A stretch of DNA of 64,000 nt from Comamonadaceae bacterium (GCA_947455465.1 CANGNS010000015.1:1-64000); one strand, 5' to 3'; counted from the stretch's first letter, positions 42,700-52,913 are shown. Made by a program: numbers and translations. Notes: generated from the letters alone by a model not told the origin.

Positions 42700-44136
42700 T
42701 TAGCGCTCGGCCCCAAAGCGCACACTAAAACAAGCGCCCGGACGGCTGTGGCCCGGGCGGCTGTCGGCGACGGTCACGGTGGCGCGGTGCTGGCGCGCAA
42801 TTTCCAGCACGATGGGCAGGCCCAGCCCCGAGCCGTCGGCCTCGTTGCCCAGGGCGCGGTAAAAGGGCTGGAACACCAACTCGCGCTCGGCCGGCGCAAT
42901 GCCCGGCCCGCTGTCCTCCACCTGCAGCAGCAAGGTTTTGGTCAGCGGCTCGTAAAGCACCCGGGCGGTGATCATGGCCGTCTCGCCCGCGGCGGGCGAG
43001 GCGTAGTTGATGGCGTTGTCCAGCAGATTGCGCACCATCTCCGAGAGCAAGGTCGGGTTGCCCTTGATCTGCACCCCCGCAGCGCCCGGCTCGGCGCCCT
43101 CGTAGCCGATGTCGATGCCTTTTTCCACGGCACGCGGCACGCAGTCGCGCACCGCCTCCATGGCCACGCGCGCCATGTCGCAGGGCACATGGGCCAGCAC
43201 GGTCGCGCTGCTCTCGGCGCGGGCCAGGGCCAGCAGCTGGTTGACCGTGTGCGTGGCGCGGATGCTAGAGCGGCCAATTTGGCGCAAGGACTGCTTGAGC
43301 TCATCGGCGCTGGCGTCCTGGCGCTGGGCCAGATCGGCCTGCATGCGCAAGCCGGCCAGCGGTGTTTTAAGCTGGTGCGCGGCGTCGGCCAAAAACCGTT
43401 TTTGGGTGGCAATCGTGTCGGTCAGGCGCAGCAGCAAATCGTTGACCGACGCGACCAGGGGCACCACCTCCATGGGCACGGCCTGCACGTCCAAGGGGCT
43501 CAGGTCGTCAGGCTTGCGGGCACGGATGCGCTCCTCCAGGCGGCTCAGCGGCTTGATGGCCTGCGCCAGCGCCAACCACACCAAAAGCACTGCCACCGGC
43601 AGCACCACAAACTGCGGCAGCATCACCCCTTTGACGATTTCGGTGGCCAGCACCGAGCGCTTGTCCATGGTTTCGGCCACCTGCACCAAGGCCGAGGGCG
43701 TGCCCGGCAAATCCAGGCGAATCCACATCGAGGCCACCTTGAGGTCCACGCCCTGCATGGTGACATCGCGCACCCGCACCTCACCGACCGGGTTGCTATC
43801 GTCTTGCGGCGGAATGGGCAGGGCACGCTCGCCGGCCAGCAGCTCGCCGCCGGGGGCCATCACCTGGAAGTACACGGTGTCGCCATCGTCAGCGCGCAGC
43901 AGCTCGCGCGCCGGTTGGGGCAGGGCAAAGTGCACGCTGTCGTGGTGCACCGTCACGTACTGGGCTAAGACGCCGGCGTTGTATTCCAGGGCGCGGTCAA
44001 AGGGCTTGCCGGCAATGCCTTGGGCCACCAACCACGTCAGCACCAGGCTGATCGGCCACAGCAGCAAGATGGGCGTGAGCATCCAATCGAGGATCTCACC
44101 AAAGAGCGATCGCTGTTCGCTTTGAAAGACTTTCAA
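42700..44136 (-). CDS. tctE: TctE-like sensor histidine kinase
   Basis: 478 residues from a TTG at 44136 whose TTGA overlaps the response regulator stop. The ORF could begin at 44157, but this start gives the family N-terminus (KVFQSEQRSLFGEI). Two membrane helices (about 19-40 and 175-200) flank a periplasmic sensor. The HisKA box is AHQLKTPL, the N box is NLLDNAINYASP and the G boxes are DSGPGI and GLGLPI. It senses extracellular tricarboxylate in known members; the ligand here is inferred from the homology and the nearby Bug gene. Confidence 0.85.
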   Translation of the reverse strand: MKVFQSEQRSLFGEILDWMLTPILLLWPISLVLTWLVAQGIAGKPFDRALEYNAGVLAQYVTVHHDSVHFALPQPARELLRADDGDTVYFQVMAPGGELLAGERALPIPPQDDSNPVGEVRVRDVTMQGVDLKVASMWIRLDLPGTPSALVQVAETMDKRSVLATEIVKGVMLPQFVVLPVAVLLVWLALAQAIKPLSRLEERIRARKPDDLSPLDVQAVPMEVVPLVASVNDLLLRLTDTIATQKRFLADAAHQLKTPLAGLRMQADLAQRQDASADELKQSLRQIGRSSIRATHTVNQLLALARAESSATVLAHVPCDMARVAMEAVRDCVPRAVEKGIDIGYEGAEPGAAGVQIKGNPTLLSEMVRNLLDNAINYASPAAGETAMITARVLYEPLTKTLLLQVEDSGPGIAPAERELVFQPFYRALGNEADGSGLGLPIVLEIARQHRATVTVADSRPGHSRPGACFSVRFGAER

Positions 44137-44807
44137 TTGGCGATTTTTTCCAGGCAATAGCCCAACCCGCGCACGGTGGCGATGCGGATGGGGCCTTTTT
44201 CGATCTTTTTGCGCAGGCGGTGGATGTACACCTCGATGGCGTTATTGCTCACCTCCTCGCCCCATTCGCACAGGCGCTCGACCAACTGGTCTTTGCTGAC
44301 CAGGCGGCCGCTGCGCTGCAGCAGCACCTCCAGCAGGCCCAGCTCGCGGGCGGACAAATCGACCATCTTGCCGTCGATGGTGGCCACCCGGCCCGACTGG
44401 TCATACACCAGCGGCCCATGCTTGATGGTGCTGCTGGCCGCGCCCATGCCCCGGCGCACCAGGGCGCGGGCGCGCGCCTCAAGCTCTTGCAGGCTAAAGG
44501 GTTTGGCCATGTAGTCGTCAGCGCCGTAATCCAGGCCTTTGACGCGTTCTTCCACGCTGTCGGCGGCGGTAAGTATGAGCACCGGCAGCGCGGAGCCACG
44601 GGCACGCAGGCGCTTGAGTACATCCAAGCCATGCATCTTGGGCAGGCCCAGATCCAGGATCAACAGGTCAAATTCGGAATTGGTCATGAGCGCGGCGTCC
44701 GCCTCGCTGCCGCTGGCCACATGGTCGACCGCTGCCCCGGCGTTGCGCAATGCGCGCAACAAACCGTCGGCCAGCACCTGATCATCTTCGGCGATCAAAA
44801 TCCGCAT
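44133..44807 (-). CDS. tctD: TctD-like OmpR-family response regulator
   Basis: 224 residues. The receiver has the acidic pair in IAEDDQ, Asp in LILDLGLP and Lys in YMAKPF; the C-terminal winged helix includes VYIHRLRKKI. It forms the pair with the kinase that starts inside its stop codon. Its likely targets are transport genes including the nearby Bug receptor gene. Confidence 0.9.
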   Translation of the reverse strand: MRILIAEDDQVLADGLLRALRNAGAAVDHVASGSEADAALMTNSEFDLLILDLGLPKMHGLDVLKRLRARGSALPVLILTAADSVEERVKGLDYGADDYMAKPFSLQELEARARALVRRGMGAASSTIKHGPLVYDQSGRVATIDGKMVDLSARELGLLEVLLQRSGRLVSKDQLVERLCEWGEEVSNNAIEVYIHRLRKKIEKGPIRIATVRGLGYCLEKIAN

Positions 44808-44870
44808 GCCTGTCTCCTTGCTTGGTGTGCGCTTTGCGCGCTATCTTTTGCTCTTGCCTGCCAAGCCATT

Positions 44871-45371
44871 CTAGGCCTGCGCGCTGTAGGCTTCCAAGCC
44901 TAGCGCCACCACGGTGGCCACCTCATCGCCAATGGCTGCGCGCAACTCGGCCTCGGCCTGCGCCACGCTGGCCGCGTAGGCGCTCAGCCAGGCCTGGCCC
45001 GTGGGGGTAAAGCAGACGATGCGGGCGCGCGCATCGTGCGCGTCGGGCAGGCACTGCACCATGCCCCAGGCCTCGCACTGGCGCACCAGCGTGCCCATGG
45101 CCTGCTTACTCATGCCCGCGCGCTGGGCCAGCGCTGTCAGGCGCGCGCCCTCGGGCGGCAAATGCCGGCTGATATGCCAGTGCGCGGCCGCCACCTGCCC
45201 TCGCCTTGCCAGATTGGACAAGCCCAGCGACACCGCCGGGTGGTGCGCCATCAGCGCCATGACCCGCGCCTCAAAACGCTCAGTAGCCAGGCGCAGCCAA
45301 TGGCCCAGATGGTTGTGCCGCCAGGCGTCTGGCGGGGCGAAAGAAGGGCTTTGCGGGGCGATAGATGGCAT
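44871..45371 (-). CDS. MarR-family transcriptional regulator
   Basis: 166 residues from the ATG at 45371; a TTG at 45389 adds six. The winged-helix part includes LTALAQRAGMSKQAMGTLVRQCEAWGMVQ and the wing DAHDARARIVCFTPTGQAWL. Such regulators sense phenolics or oxidants and repress a neighbour. It lies between the tctDE pair and recA on the minus strand with no obvious operon partner, so its target is unknown. An AT-rich stretch lies just upstream of its start. Confidence 0.85.
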   Translation of the reverse strand: MPSIAPQSPSFAPPDAWRHNHLGHWLRLATERFEARVMALMAHHPAVSLGLSNLARRGQVAAAHWHISRHLPPEGARLTALAQRAGMSKQAMGTLVRQCEAWGMVQCLPDAHDARARIVCFTPTGQAWLSAYAASVAQAEAELRAAIGDEVATVVALGLEAYSAQA

Positions 45372-45435
45372 GGCTATATAGTAATACAAACTGACTAAAA
45401 ATAGACAATATTGGCTGGAACTATGCCGTAAACTA

Positions 45436-45451
45436 CTGTTTAAGCATCCAG
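45436..45451 (+). promoter_or_regulatory. LexA-type SOS box upstream of recA
   Basis: CTGT-N8-CCAG differs from the standard CTGT-N8-ACAG by one base. It overlaps a possible -10 (TACTGT, 45434-45439) that has TTGGCT 17 bases upstream, so LexA would block the promoter. The box is about 65 bases before recA. Confidence 0.7.
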
Positions 45452-45515
45452 CCTGTAGTTAATCCCAGAGGCCGGTTTGCCGATTCAACCCACCTTTTAT
45501 GCACAGGAGACCGCC

Positions 45516-46604
45516 ATGGACGCACCCGTTAAAAACCTCGCCGCTAACAGCGAAAAAACCAAAGCCCTGCAAGTCGCGCTTGCCCAAATCGAGAAGCAGT
45601 TTGGCAAAGGCACCATCATGCGCCTGGGCGAAGGCGAGGTGATTGAAGACATCCAGGTCGTCTCCACCGGCTCGCTGGGCCTGGACATTGCGCTGGGCGT
45701 TGGCGGCCTGCCGCGCGGCCGGGTGGTCGAAATCTACGGCCCCGAGTCCTCCGGCAAAACCACGCTCACCCTGCAAGTCATCGCCGAGATGCAAAAGCAA
45801 GGCGGCCAATGCGCTTTTGTCGATGCCGAGCACGCGCTGGACATCCAGTACGCGCAAAAACTGGGCGTCAACCTGCAAGACCTGCTGATCAGCCAGCCCG
45901 ACACCGGCGAGCAAGCGCTCGAGATTGTGGACAGCCTGGTGCGCTCAGGCGCCGTAGACCTGATCGTGGTCGACTCGGTCGCCGCGCTCACGCCCAAGGC
46001 CGAGCTGGAAGGCGAAATGGGCGACTCCCTGCCCGGCCTGCAAGCGCGCCTCATGAGCCAGGCGCTGCGCAAACTCACGGCGCACATCAAGAAGACCAAC
46101 TGCATGGTAATCTTCATCAACCAAATCCGCATGAAGATCGGCGTCATGTTCGGCAGCCCCGAAACCACCACCGGCGGTAATGCGCTCAAGTTCTACGCCT
46201 CGGTGCGCCTGGACATCCGCCGCACCGGCACCATCAAAAAAGGCGACGAGGCCATCGGCAACGAGACCAAAGTGAAGGTGGTCAAAAACAAAGTCGCCTC
46301 GCCCTTTAAAACGGCCGAGTTCGACATCCTGTTTGGCGAAGGCATCAGCCGCCACGGCGAGATCATCGACATGGGCGTGAACGCGCACATCATCGAAAAA
46401 TCAGGCGCCTGGTACGCCTACCAGGGCGAAAAAATCGGCCAGGGCCGGGACAACGCGCGCGAGTTTTTGCGCGAAAACCCCGCCCTCTCGTCCGAAATCG
46501 AAAACAAAGTGCGCGAGTCGCTTGGCATTCCGCTGCTGGCGGGCGCCCCAGACGTGCCCGAAGTCAAAGCCAAAGGCGGCAAGAAAGCCGAAGCGGCTGC
46601 CTAA
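45516..46604 (+). CDS. recA: Recombinase A
   Basis: 362 residues from the ATG at 45516, with AGGAGA upstream. The Walker A site is GPESSGKTT, with the ATP region and the L2 loop ([15 protein letters not shown]) intact; the C-terminus is Lys/Ala-rich and acidic as usual. It strand-exchanges DNA and activates LexA cleavage. recX follows after 13 bases. Confidence 0.98.
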   Translation: MDAPVKNLAANSEKTKALQVALAQIEKQFGKGTIMRLGEGEVIEDIQVVSTGSLGLDIALGVGGLPRGRVVEIYGPESSGKTTLTLQVIAEMQKQGGQCAFVDAEHALDIQYAQKLGVNLQDLLISQPDTGEQALEIVDSLVRSGAVDLIVVDSVAALTPKAELEGEMGDSLPGLQARLMSQALRKLTAHIKKTNCMVIFINQIRMKIGVMFGSPETTTGGNALKFYASVRLDIRRTGTIKKGDEAIGNETKVKVVKNKVASPFKTAEFDILFGEGISRHGEIIDMGVNAHIIEKSGAWYAYQGEKIGQGRDNAREFLRENPALSSEIENKVRESLGIPLLAGAPDVPEVKAKGGKKAEAAA

Positions 46605-46617
46605 AGCCGGGTAAACG

Positions 46618-47073
46618 ATGGCCAGCGGCCCCAAACTCTCTCTCACGGGGCGCGCACTGCGCTTGCTCAGCAGCCGCGAGCATTCGCGCGCCGAGCTGCA
46701 GCGCAAGCTCGCCCCGCATGAGGAAACGCCGGGCGAGCTGGCCGCCGTGCTGGACAAACTGGCGGCCAAAGACCTGCAAAGCGACCAGCGCGCCGTCGAT
46801 TCGCTGGTCCACCGGCGCAGCGCCAAGCTAGGCACGCAGCGCCTGCGCCAAGAGATGCAGTCCAAGGGCATGGACCCCCAAGCCGTCGCCCAAGCCGTGG
46901 CGCTGCTGCGTACCAGCGAGCAAGCCCGCGCTTTCGAGGTCTGGCGCAAGAAATTCGGCAGCCCCGCCGCCACCCCCGCCGAACGCGCCAAACAAGTGCG
47001 CTTTCTCGCGGGCCGCGGCTTCAGCGGCGAAGCCATCGCCCGGGTGGTGTCAGGGGCGTTTGATGCGGATTAG
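46618..47073 (+). CDS. recX: RecX regulatory protein
   Basis: 151 residues. Three-helix repeats are visible in LTGRALRLLSSREHSRAELQRKL and later RSAKLGTQRLRQEMQSKG. RecX binds RecA filaments and limits their activity. It is the normal partner directly after recA. Confidence 0.93.
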   Translation: MASGPKLSLTGRALRLLSSREHSRAELQRKLAPHEETPGELAAVLDKLAAKDLQSDQRAVDSLVHRRSAKLGTQRLRQEMQSKGMDPQAVAQAVALLRTSEQARAFEVWRKKFGSPAATPAERAKQVRFLAGRGFSGEAIARVVSGAFDAD

Positions 47074-47115
47074 GATAAGCTTCTCCAAATCTGTATGCAA
47101 ATGGGAGCTGAATTG

Positions 47116-47784
47116 ATGAAAAAATTGTGGACTGAAAACCGCGGCATCATCCTTTTCTTGTTTTTATTCGGGCTATTTCGCACCGCCATCGCCGACTACA
47201 ACCCGATTCCTTCCGGCTCCATGCGCCCCTCCTTGCTCGAAGGTGATGTGGTGCTGGTCAACCGCCTCGCCTACGATCTAAAAATCCCGTTTACCGATAT
47301 TGCAGTTTCGCGAATCGACGAGCCGCGACGAGGCGATATCGTGGTTTTTTATTCACCCAAGGACGGCACCCGTTTAATCAAGCGTCTGGTTGCACTGCCC
47401 GGTGATACCGTGGAAATGCACAAAGGTGTGCTCATCATCAATGGCGAAACGGCGCAGTATTCGGAGGGTGTGCAGGTGCAAGAGCCCATCGACGGACCAT
47501 CGGTGTTGCCTGCCGTGCGGATGCGAGAACACCTGGGCGAGCAAGACCACGCGGTCCAATGGTTACCTAGCGTGCCATCCCTGCGCTCGATGCCCGCTTT
47601 TCGAGTGCCCGAAGGCCACTACTGGATGATGGGTGACAACCGTGATAACAGCGCCGACTCGCGCTATATCGGCCCCGTGCCCCGCCACCTACTGGTGGGC
47701 CGCGCCCATCACTTAGTGCTTTCGGTGGCGTTCAAAGAAAACTGGCTGCCGCGTTGGGAGCGCTTTGGCATGCCGCTCTCCTGA
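47116..47784 (+). CDS. Signal peptidase I family protein (single-helix type)
   Basis: 222 residues from the ATG at 47116, with GGGAG upstream; an ATG at 47095 is in frame but has no site. One N-terminal membrane helix (RGIILFLFLFGLFRTAIADY) precedes the catalytic domain. The serine is in PSGSMRPSL, the lysine in LIKRLVALPGD, and GHYWMMGDNRDNSADSR closes the fold. Standard LepB has two helices and lies next to lepA; this is probably an additional peptidase. Its position after recX is not the usual one. Confidence 0.85.
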   Translation: MKKLWTENRGIILFLFLFGLFRTAIADYNPIPSGSMRPSLLEGDVVLVNRLAYDLKIPFTDIAVSRIDEPRRGDIVVFYSPKDGTRLIKRLVALPGDTVEMHKGVLIINGETAQYSEGVQVQEPIDGPSVLPAVRMREHLGEQDHAVQWLPSVPSLRSMPAFRVPEGHYWMMGDNRDNSADSRYIGPVPRHLLVGRAHHLVLSVAFKENWLPRWERFGMPLS

Positions 47785-47864
47785 ACAGGCTAAAGAGACT
47801 ATTTGCCCGCTGAGCAGCATTTGTGCTTGCCCTCCATGGTGAACCAGCTCAAAGTAGCCTAAAG

Positions 47865-48242
47865 ATGGAAATCAAAACCATTCAAACCGAAGCGGACTAC
47901 CTTGCTGCGCTGCGCGAGGTAGCGGTGCTTATTGACCTGGATCCGGCACCCAACTCGCCAGAGGGCGAGCGCCTCGACGTGCTGGGCACCCTGGTGCAGG
48001 CCTATGAAGCCAGGCACTACCCGATTGACCCCCCCGACCCGATAGAAGCCATCAAGTTCCGCATGGACCAGTCGGGCCTGACGGTCAAAGACCTGGTGCC
48101 TTACATTGGGCCGCTCAACCGGGTGTATGAAGTTCTGGCCTACAAACGCCCCTTGTCGCTCCCTATGATCCGCCGCCTGAGCGACGGCTTGCATATTCCG
48201 GCAGACGTGCTGATTCGCGCGCCCGTACCGGCTGCCGCTTGA
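47865..48242 (+). CDS. HigA-like antitoxin without a toxin neighbour
   Basis: 125 residues from the ATG at 47865. The C-terminal two-thirds have an HTH (KFRMDQSGLTVKDLVPYIG, YEVLAYKRPLSLPMIRRLS), as in HigA/XRE antitoxins. A HigB toxin normally precedes such a gene, but lepB is upstream and argC lies convergently downstream. It may be an orphan that has become a transcription factor or a remnant. Confidence 0.75.
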   Translation: MEIKTIQTEADYLAALREVAVLIDLDPAPNSPEGERLDVLGTLVQAYEARHYPIDPPDPIEAIKFRMDQSGLTVKDLVPYIGPLNRVYEVLAYKRPLSLPMIRRLSDGLHIPADVLIRAPVPAAA

Positions 48243-48252
48243 GGCACCCCGC

Positions 48253-49173
48253 TCACAAACCCAGCATCAACTCCAGGTTTTGCACCGCCGCGCCGCTGGC
48301 GCCTTTACCCAGGTTGTCCAGGCGGGCGACCAGCAGGGCGTGGCCGGCGGCTTCGTTGGCAAAGACGCGCAGCTCCATCTGGTTGCTGCCGGCCAGGGCC
48401 ACGGCGTCGAGCTTGGCGTCGGCCGTGGGCGGCTCCACCGTCACGTAGCGGCTGGCGGCGTAGTGCGCGGCCAGGGCGGCGTGCAGGGCTTGGGCGCTGG
48501 GGCGGCCGGGCAGGCCGTCCAGGTGCAAGGGCAGCTGCACCAGCATGCCTTGCGCAAAATTACCCACCGAGGGCACAAACAGCGGGCGGCGCGTCAGGCC
48601 GGTGCAGTGCATGATTTCGGGGATGTGTTTGTGCTGCAAACCCAGCGCATACAGCTCAAAAGGCGCGGCGCTGCCGGCCTCGTAGGCCTCGATCATGCTG
48701 CGCCCGCCGCCGCTGTAGCCGCTCACCGAGGGCAAACACAGCGCAAAGTCGGCTGGCAGCAGTCCCGCGTCGATCAGGGGGCGGATCAGCGCAATCGCGC
48801 CGGTGGCGTAGCAGCCGGGGTTGGCCACGCGGTCAGCGGCGGCAATGGCGGCGCTTTGGCCGGCGCACAGTTCGGCAAACCCATACACCCAGCCCGGCGC
48901 GGTGCGGTGCGCGGTCGAGGCGTCGATGATGCGCGGGGCCTTGCCCGTCTCGCGGCGCAGCGCGTCCACCATAGCCACCGAGGCGACGGCCGCCTCGTCG
49001 TGCAGGCACAGCACCACCAGGTCAGCCTGCGCCATCAGGGCGCGCTTGGCCGCGTCGTCTTTGCGCAGCACCGGGTCGATGCGCAGCATCTCGATGTTCG
49101 CCATCGCTTGCAGGCGCTCGCGGATTTGCAGGCCGGTGGTGCCGGCTTCGCCGTCGATAAAGATTTTTTTCAT
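48253..49173 (-). CDS. argC: N-acetyl-gamma-glutamyl-phosphate reductase, type 2
   Basis: 306 residues from the ATG at 49173; the longer frame is unsupported. The NADP site [10 protein letters not shown] opens the protein and the catalytic cysteine is in [10 protein letters not shown]. The shorter type-2 form is found in several betaproteobacteria. It reduces acetyl-glutamyl phosphate in arginine synthesis. It is convergent with the HigA-like gene, ten bases apart. Confidence 0.95.
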   Translation of the reverse strand: MKKIFIDGEAGTTGLQIRERLQAMANIEMLRIDPVLRKDDAAKRALMAQADLVVLCLHDEAAVASVAMVDALRRETGKAPRIIDASTAHRTAPGWVYGFAELCAGQSAAIAAADRVANPGCYATGAIALIRPLIDAGLLPADFALCLPSVSGYSGGGRSMIEAYEAGSAAPFELYALGLQHKHIPEIMHCTGLTRRPLFVPSVGNFAQGMLVQLPLHLDGLPGRPSAQALHAALAAHYAASRYVTVEPPTADAKLDAVALAGSNQMELRVFANEAAGHALLVARLDNLGKGASGAAVQNLELMLGL

Positions 49174-49353
49174 GGCCAAAATGGGGCAAAAAAAGGGCCG
49201 GCCCACGCGCTGCACCACCGGGCGGGCGTAAGCCGAAGGAAAGATTGGTGCGCCGCACCATGATACAGTTCCCCGGTTTAGCGCCACAGCCTGTCGCGTG
49301 GTTTTTCGCGCAGCGCTGCAAGCCCCTTTCGTCCTGTCTCAAAGAGAAAAGCC

Positions 49354-50523
49354 ATGAAGATCCATGAATACCAAGGCAAGGAAATCTTGCGCAACGCCGG
49401 CGTGCCCGTGCCCCGCGGCATCCCCGCTTTCACCGTCCAAGAGGCGGTCGAGGCGGCCCAAAAACTGGGCGGCCCGGTCTGGGTTGTCAAGGCGCAAATC
49501 CACGCTGGTGGGCGCGGCAAGGGCGGCGGCGTCAAGCTGGCCCGCTCGATTGACGAGGTCAAGCAACTGGCCACCGAGATTTTGGGCATGCAGCTGATCA
49601 CCCACCAAACCGGCCCGCTGGGCCAAAAAGTGCGCCGCTTGCTGATCGAAGACGGCGCGGATATCAAAAAAGAGTATTACGTCTCTGCCGTCACCGACCG
49701 CGCCAGCCAGCGCGTGGCCATGATCGCCTCGTCGGAGGGTGGCATGGACATTGAAGGCGTCGCACACGACACGCCCGAGAAAATCATCACCGAAATCGTC
49801 GACCCCGCCCTGGGCCTGACCGACGCGCAAGCCAAAAAGCTGGCCGACGCCATTGGCGTGCCCGCCACCTCCACCGCCCAGGCCGTGGACGTGCTGCAAA
49901 AAATCTACCAGGTCTATATGGACACCGACGCCAGCCTGGTCGAAGTCAACCCCCTGATTTTGGAAGGCAACGGCAACATCAAAGCCCTGGACGCCAAGTT
50001 CAACTTTGACGCCAACGCCCTGTACCGCCACCCCGACATCGTCGCCTACCGCGACCTGGACGAGGAAGACGCCGCCGAGATCGAAGCCTCCAAATTCGAC
50101 CTGGCCTACATCAGCCTGGACGGCAACATCGGCTGCCTGGTCAACGGCGCAGGCCTGGCCATGGCCACCATGGACACCATCAAGCTCTTTGGCGCCGAGC
50201 CGGCCAACTTCCTGGACGTAGGCGGCGGCGCCACCCCCGAAAAGGTGACCGAAGCCTTCAAAATCATGCTCAAAAACCCCAAGGTCAAGGCCATTTTGGT
50301 CAACATCTTTGGCGGCATCATGAAGTGCGACACGATTGCCACCGGCGTCATCGTCGCTTGCAAAGCGGTCAACCTGCAAGTGCCGCTGGTCGTGCGCATG
50401 AAAGGCACCAACGAAGACCTGGGCAAGAAAATGCTGGCCGAATCGGGCCTGCCCATCATCAGCGCCGACACCATGGCCGAAGCGGCTGAAAAAGTCGTCG
50501 CCGCCATCCACGCAGCCGCATAA
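49354..50523 (+). CDS. sucC: Succinyl-CoA synthetase beta subunit
   Basis: 389 residues. [13 protein letters not shown] is the typical start, with an ATP-grasp fold and the ADP/GDP site; LDVGGGAT and [11 protein letters not shown] are the interface segments. With SucD it makes succinyl-CoA from succinate and phosphate in the TCA cycle. sucD follows after 20 bases. Confidence 0.97.
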   Translation: MKIHEYQGKEILRNAGVPVPRGIPAFTVQEAVEAAQKLGGPVWVVKAQIHAGGRGKGGGVKLARSIDEVKQLATEILGMQLITHQTGPLGQKVRRLLIEDGADIKKEYYVSAVTDRASQRVAMIASSEGGMDIEGVAHDTPEKIITEIVDPALGLTDAQAKKLADAIGVPATSTAQAVDVLQKIYQVYMDTDASLVEVNPLILEGNGNIKALDAKFNFDANALYRHPDIVAYRDLDEEDAAEIEASKFDLAYISLDGNIGCLVNGAGLAMATMDTIKLFGAEPANFLDVGGGATPEKVTEAFKIMLKNPKVKAILVNIFGGIMKCDTIATGVIVACKAVNLQVPLVVRMKGTNEDLGKKMLAESGLPIISADTMAEAAEKVVAAIHAAA

Positions 50524-50543
50524 GTCTCGCCCAAGGAAACACC

Positions 50544-51437
50544 ATGTCTATCCTCATTAATAAAGACACCAAAGTCATCACCCAGGGCATTACCGGCAAA
50601 ACCGGCCAGTTCCACACCGAAAAGTGCCAGGAATACGCCAACGGCAAAAACTGCTTCGTCGCAGGCGTCAACCCCAAAAAGGCGGGCGAGTCCATCTTTA
50701 ACATCCCGATTTACGCCTCGGTCAAAGAAGCCGCGCACGAAACCGGCGCCACCGTCTCGGTCATCTATGTGCCGCCCGCAGGCGCAGCCGCTGCCATCTG
50801 GGAAGCCGTCGAGGCCGACCTGGACCTGGCCATCTGCATTACCGAAGGCATCCCCGTCAAGGACATGCTGGAAGTGCGCAACAAAATGCGCGCCAAAGAA
50901 GCCGCCGGCGGCAAAAAGACGCTGCTGCTCGGGCCCAACTGCCCCGGCCTGATCACGCCTGAAGAAATCAAAATCGGCATCATGCCCGGCCATATCCACC
51001 GCAAAGGCCGCATTGGCGTGGTCAGCCGCTCGGGCACGCTCACCTATGAAGCGGTGGCCCAGCTCACCGAAATCGGCCTGGGCCAGTCCAGCGCCGTGGG
51101 CATTGGCGGCGACCCGATCAACGGGCTCAAGCACATCGACATCATGCGCGCCTTCAATGACGACCCGGACACCGACGCCGTCATCATGATCGGCGAAATC
51201 GGCGGCCCCGACGAGGCCGACGCCGCCCGCTGGTGCAAGCTCAATATGAAAAAGCCCATCGTCGGCTTTATCGCTGGCGTTACCGCGCCTGCGGGCAAGC
51301 GCATGGGCCACGCCGGTGCGCTCATCAGCGGCGGCGCCGACACGGCCGACGCCAAGCTGGCCGTCATGGAAGAGTGCGGCTTTAAAGTTACCCGCAACCC
51401 CTCCGAAATGGCCAAGCTGCTCAAGGCCATGCTCTAA
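50544..51437 (+). CDS. sucD: Succinyl-CoA synthetase alpha subunit
   Basis: 297 residues. The CoA-binding QGITGKTGQFH at the start, the SRSGTLTYEA segment and the phosphohistidine in GHAGALISGG are all present. It forms the second half of the enzyme with SucC. Confidence 0.97.
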   Translation: MSILINKDTKVITQGITGKTGQFHTEKCQEYANGKNCFVAGVNPKKAGESIFNIPIYASVKEAAHETGATVSVIYVPPAGAAAAIWEAVEADLDLAICITEGIPVKDMLEVRNKMRAKEAAGGKKTLLLGPNCPGLITPEEIKIGIMPGHIHRKGRIGVVSRSGTLTYEAVAQLTEIGLGQSSAVGIGGDPINGLKHIDIMRAFNDDPDTDAVIMIGEIGGPDEADAARWCKLNMKKPIVGFIAGVTAPAGKRMGHAGALISGGADTADAKLAVMEECGFKVTRNPSEMAKLLKAML

Positions 51438-51488
51438 AACAGCGGCGCGGGGGCGCTAGCTACACTCCCGCCTGCTGGTTTGGCCCCT

Positions 51489-51510
51489 AACGCCCGCTTT
51501 TGCGGGCGTT
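51489..51510 (+). terminator. Hairpin after sucD
   Basis: AACGCCCGC-TTTT-GCGGGCGTT lies about 50 bases after sucD and 32 before the TerC-like gene. A weak T run follows, so it may only reduce read-through. Confidence 0.65.
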
Positions 51511-51541
51511 GTGCTTTTCAGAAAACACCACAACACTTCGT

Positions 51542-52231
51542 ATGGAATTACTACAAACACCCGAGTTCTGGATTGGTCTCTTAAAGATCGTTTGGATCAA
51601 CATCATCCTCTCGGGGGACAACGCCGTCGTCATCGCCTTGGCAGCGCGCAGCCTGCCGCCTGAGCAACAAAAAAAGGCCGTGCTCTTTGGCTCGGGCGCA
51701 GCCGTGGTGCTGCGCATTGCGCTGACCGTGGTGGCGGTACAACTGCTGGCCTTGCCCTACCTGCAAATTGTGGGCGGCCTGCTGCTCTTGTGGATAGGCA
51801 CCCAGCTGCTCAGTGAAGACGGCGAGGGCGAGGGCGAAGAAAAGCAGCACAACAGCCTGCTGTCTGCGGTGCGCACCATCTTGGTAGCCGATGTGGTCAT
51901 GAGCCTGGACAATGTCATTGCCGTGGCCGCCGCCGCCAAAGGCAGCATGCTGCTGCTGGTACTGGGCCTGGCCATCAGCATTCCGCTGGTGGTCTTTGGC
52001 AGCACGCTGATGATCCGCTTGATGGAGCGCTTCCCCGTCATCGTCACCCTGGGCGCGGCGCTGATTGGCTGGGTAGGCGGAGAAACCATCGTCAGCGACA
52101 ACGTGATGGCCCCGCTGCTGACCCACATGCATTGGCTGCACACCGCAGGCCCCGTCACCGGCGCGGCCCTGGTGCTGCTGGTGGGGCGCTGGATGCAAAA
52201 ACAGTCTTCTGAGGAAATGCCTCTTACTTAA
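51542..52231 (+). CDS. TerC family integral membrane protein
   Basis: 229 residues from the ATG at 51542. Several membrane helices with the conserved acid residues in NIILSGDNAVVIA and DVVMSLDNVIAVA. TerC/YjbE-like proteins are linked to metal (manganese) handling and to secreted-protein metallation. The acidic-glutamate stretch in the middle (GEGEGEEKQH) is a loop. The start is decided by its own Met after the hairpin region. Confidence 0.85.
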   Translation: MELLQTPEFWIGLLKIVWINIILSGDNAVVIALAARSLPPEQQKKAVLFGSGAAVVLRIALTVVAVQLLALPYLQIVGGLLLLWIGTQLLSEDGEGEGEEKQHNSLLSAVRTILVADVVMSLDNVIAVAAAAKGSMLLLVLGLAISIPLVVFGSTLMIRLMERFPVIVTLGAALIGWVGGETIVSDNVMAPLLTHMHWLHTAGPVTGAALVLLVGRWMQKQSSEEMPLT

Positions 52232-52386
52232 ACAACAAATACCATGTGACTTGAAAAAAAGTGCGCAATACGTTTTTTTTCATGTATGATTTGATAACGA
52301 TATGCAAATTTAGTGGAATTCGTAAATTTCGAAAGATTCTGCAAATCGTTCATTAACCATTATTTTTTGTACTCAAGGGAGTTTTT

Positions 52387-52863
52387 ATGAAAAGCAAATT
52401 GCAACAGGGCTTTACCCTGATCGAGCTGATGATCGTCGTGGCGATTATTGGGGTGTTGGCGGCGGTGGCAGTGCCAGCGTACCAGGACTACATTGCGAAG
52501 GCGCAGATAGCGGAGGCTGGCAGCATTTCGCAAGGTGTTCAATCTGAAGTTTCGCTGTCTTTCTCGCAAGATAATGTATGTCCTGCCAATACCGCCGACG
52601 CTACCGGGAACATCGCTAAAGCTGACACGATCTCTGGCAAATTCATCGCAAGCGTAACGACGGCGGGCACCGCAGCAGCCACAGGCGGTTGCACAGTGAC
52701 TGCGGTATTTAAAGGTACCGGAGTGAACAATAAGCTTTCAGGGAAGAAATTTGTTTATACCTTGGTTGTTGGCTCAAGCAACGTCACCAAATGGACTTGC
52801 GGTTCGGACTTGGATGCATCTATCCTGCCGAAAACTTGCGGAACTATTGCTGCACCCATCTAA
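52387..52863 (+). CDS. pilA: Type IV pilin (PilA-like)
   Basis: 158 residues. The prepilin leader ends at [23 protein letters not shown], so PilD would cut after Gly8 and methylate Phe; the next 25 residues form the polymerisation helix. Near the C-terminus [16 protein letters not shown] gives the D-loop disulfide, and an earlier pair of cysteines lies in NVCPANT and GGCTVTA. It is the major subunit of type IV pili. A PglL-like transferase begins 160 bases downstream, so glycosylation is plausible. Confidence 0.92.
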   Translation: MKSKLQQGFTLIELMIVVAIIGVLAAVAVPAYQDYIAKAQIAEAGSISQGVQSEVSLSFSQDNVCPANTADATGNIAKADTISGKFIASVTTAGTAAATGGCTVTAVFKGTGVNNKLSGKKFVYTLVVGSSNVTKWTCGSDLDASILPKTCGTIAAPI

Positions 52864-52913
52864 TTTTTAGCTAGACACGGTTGAATTTTTAGTCCCCAAG
52901 ACTGGCATTCACA

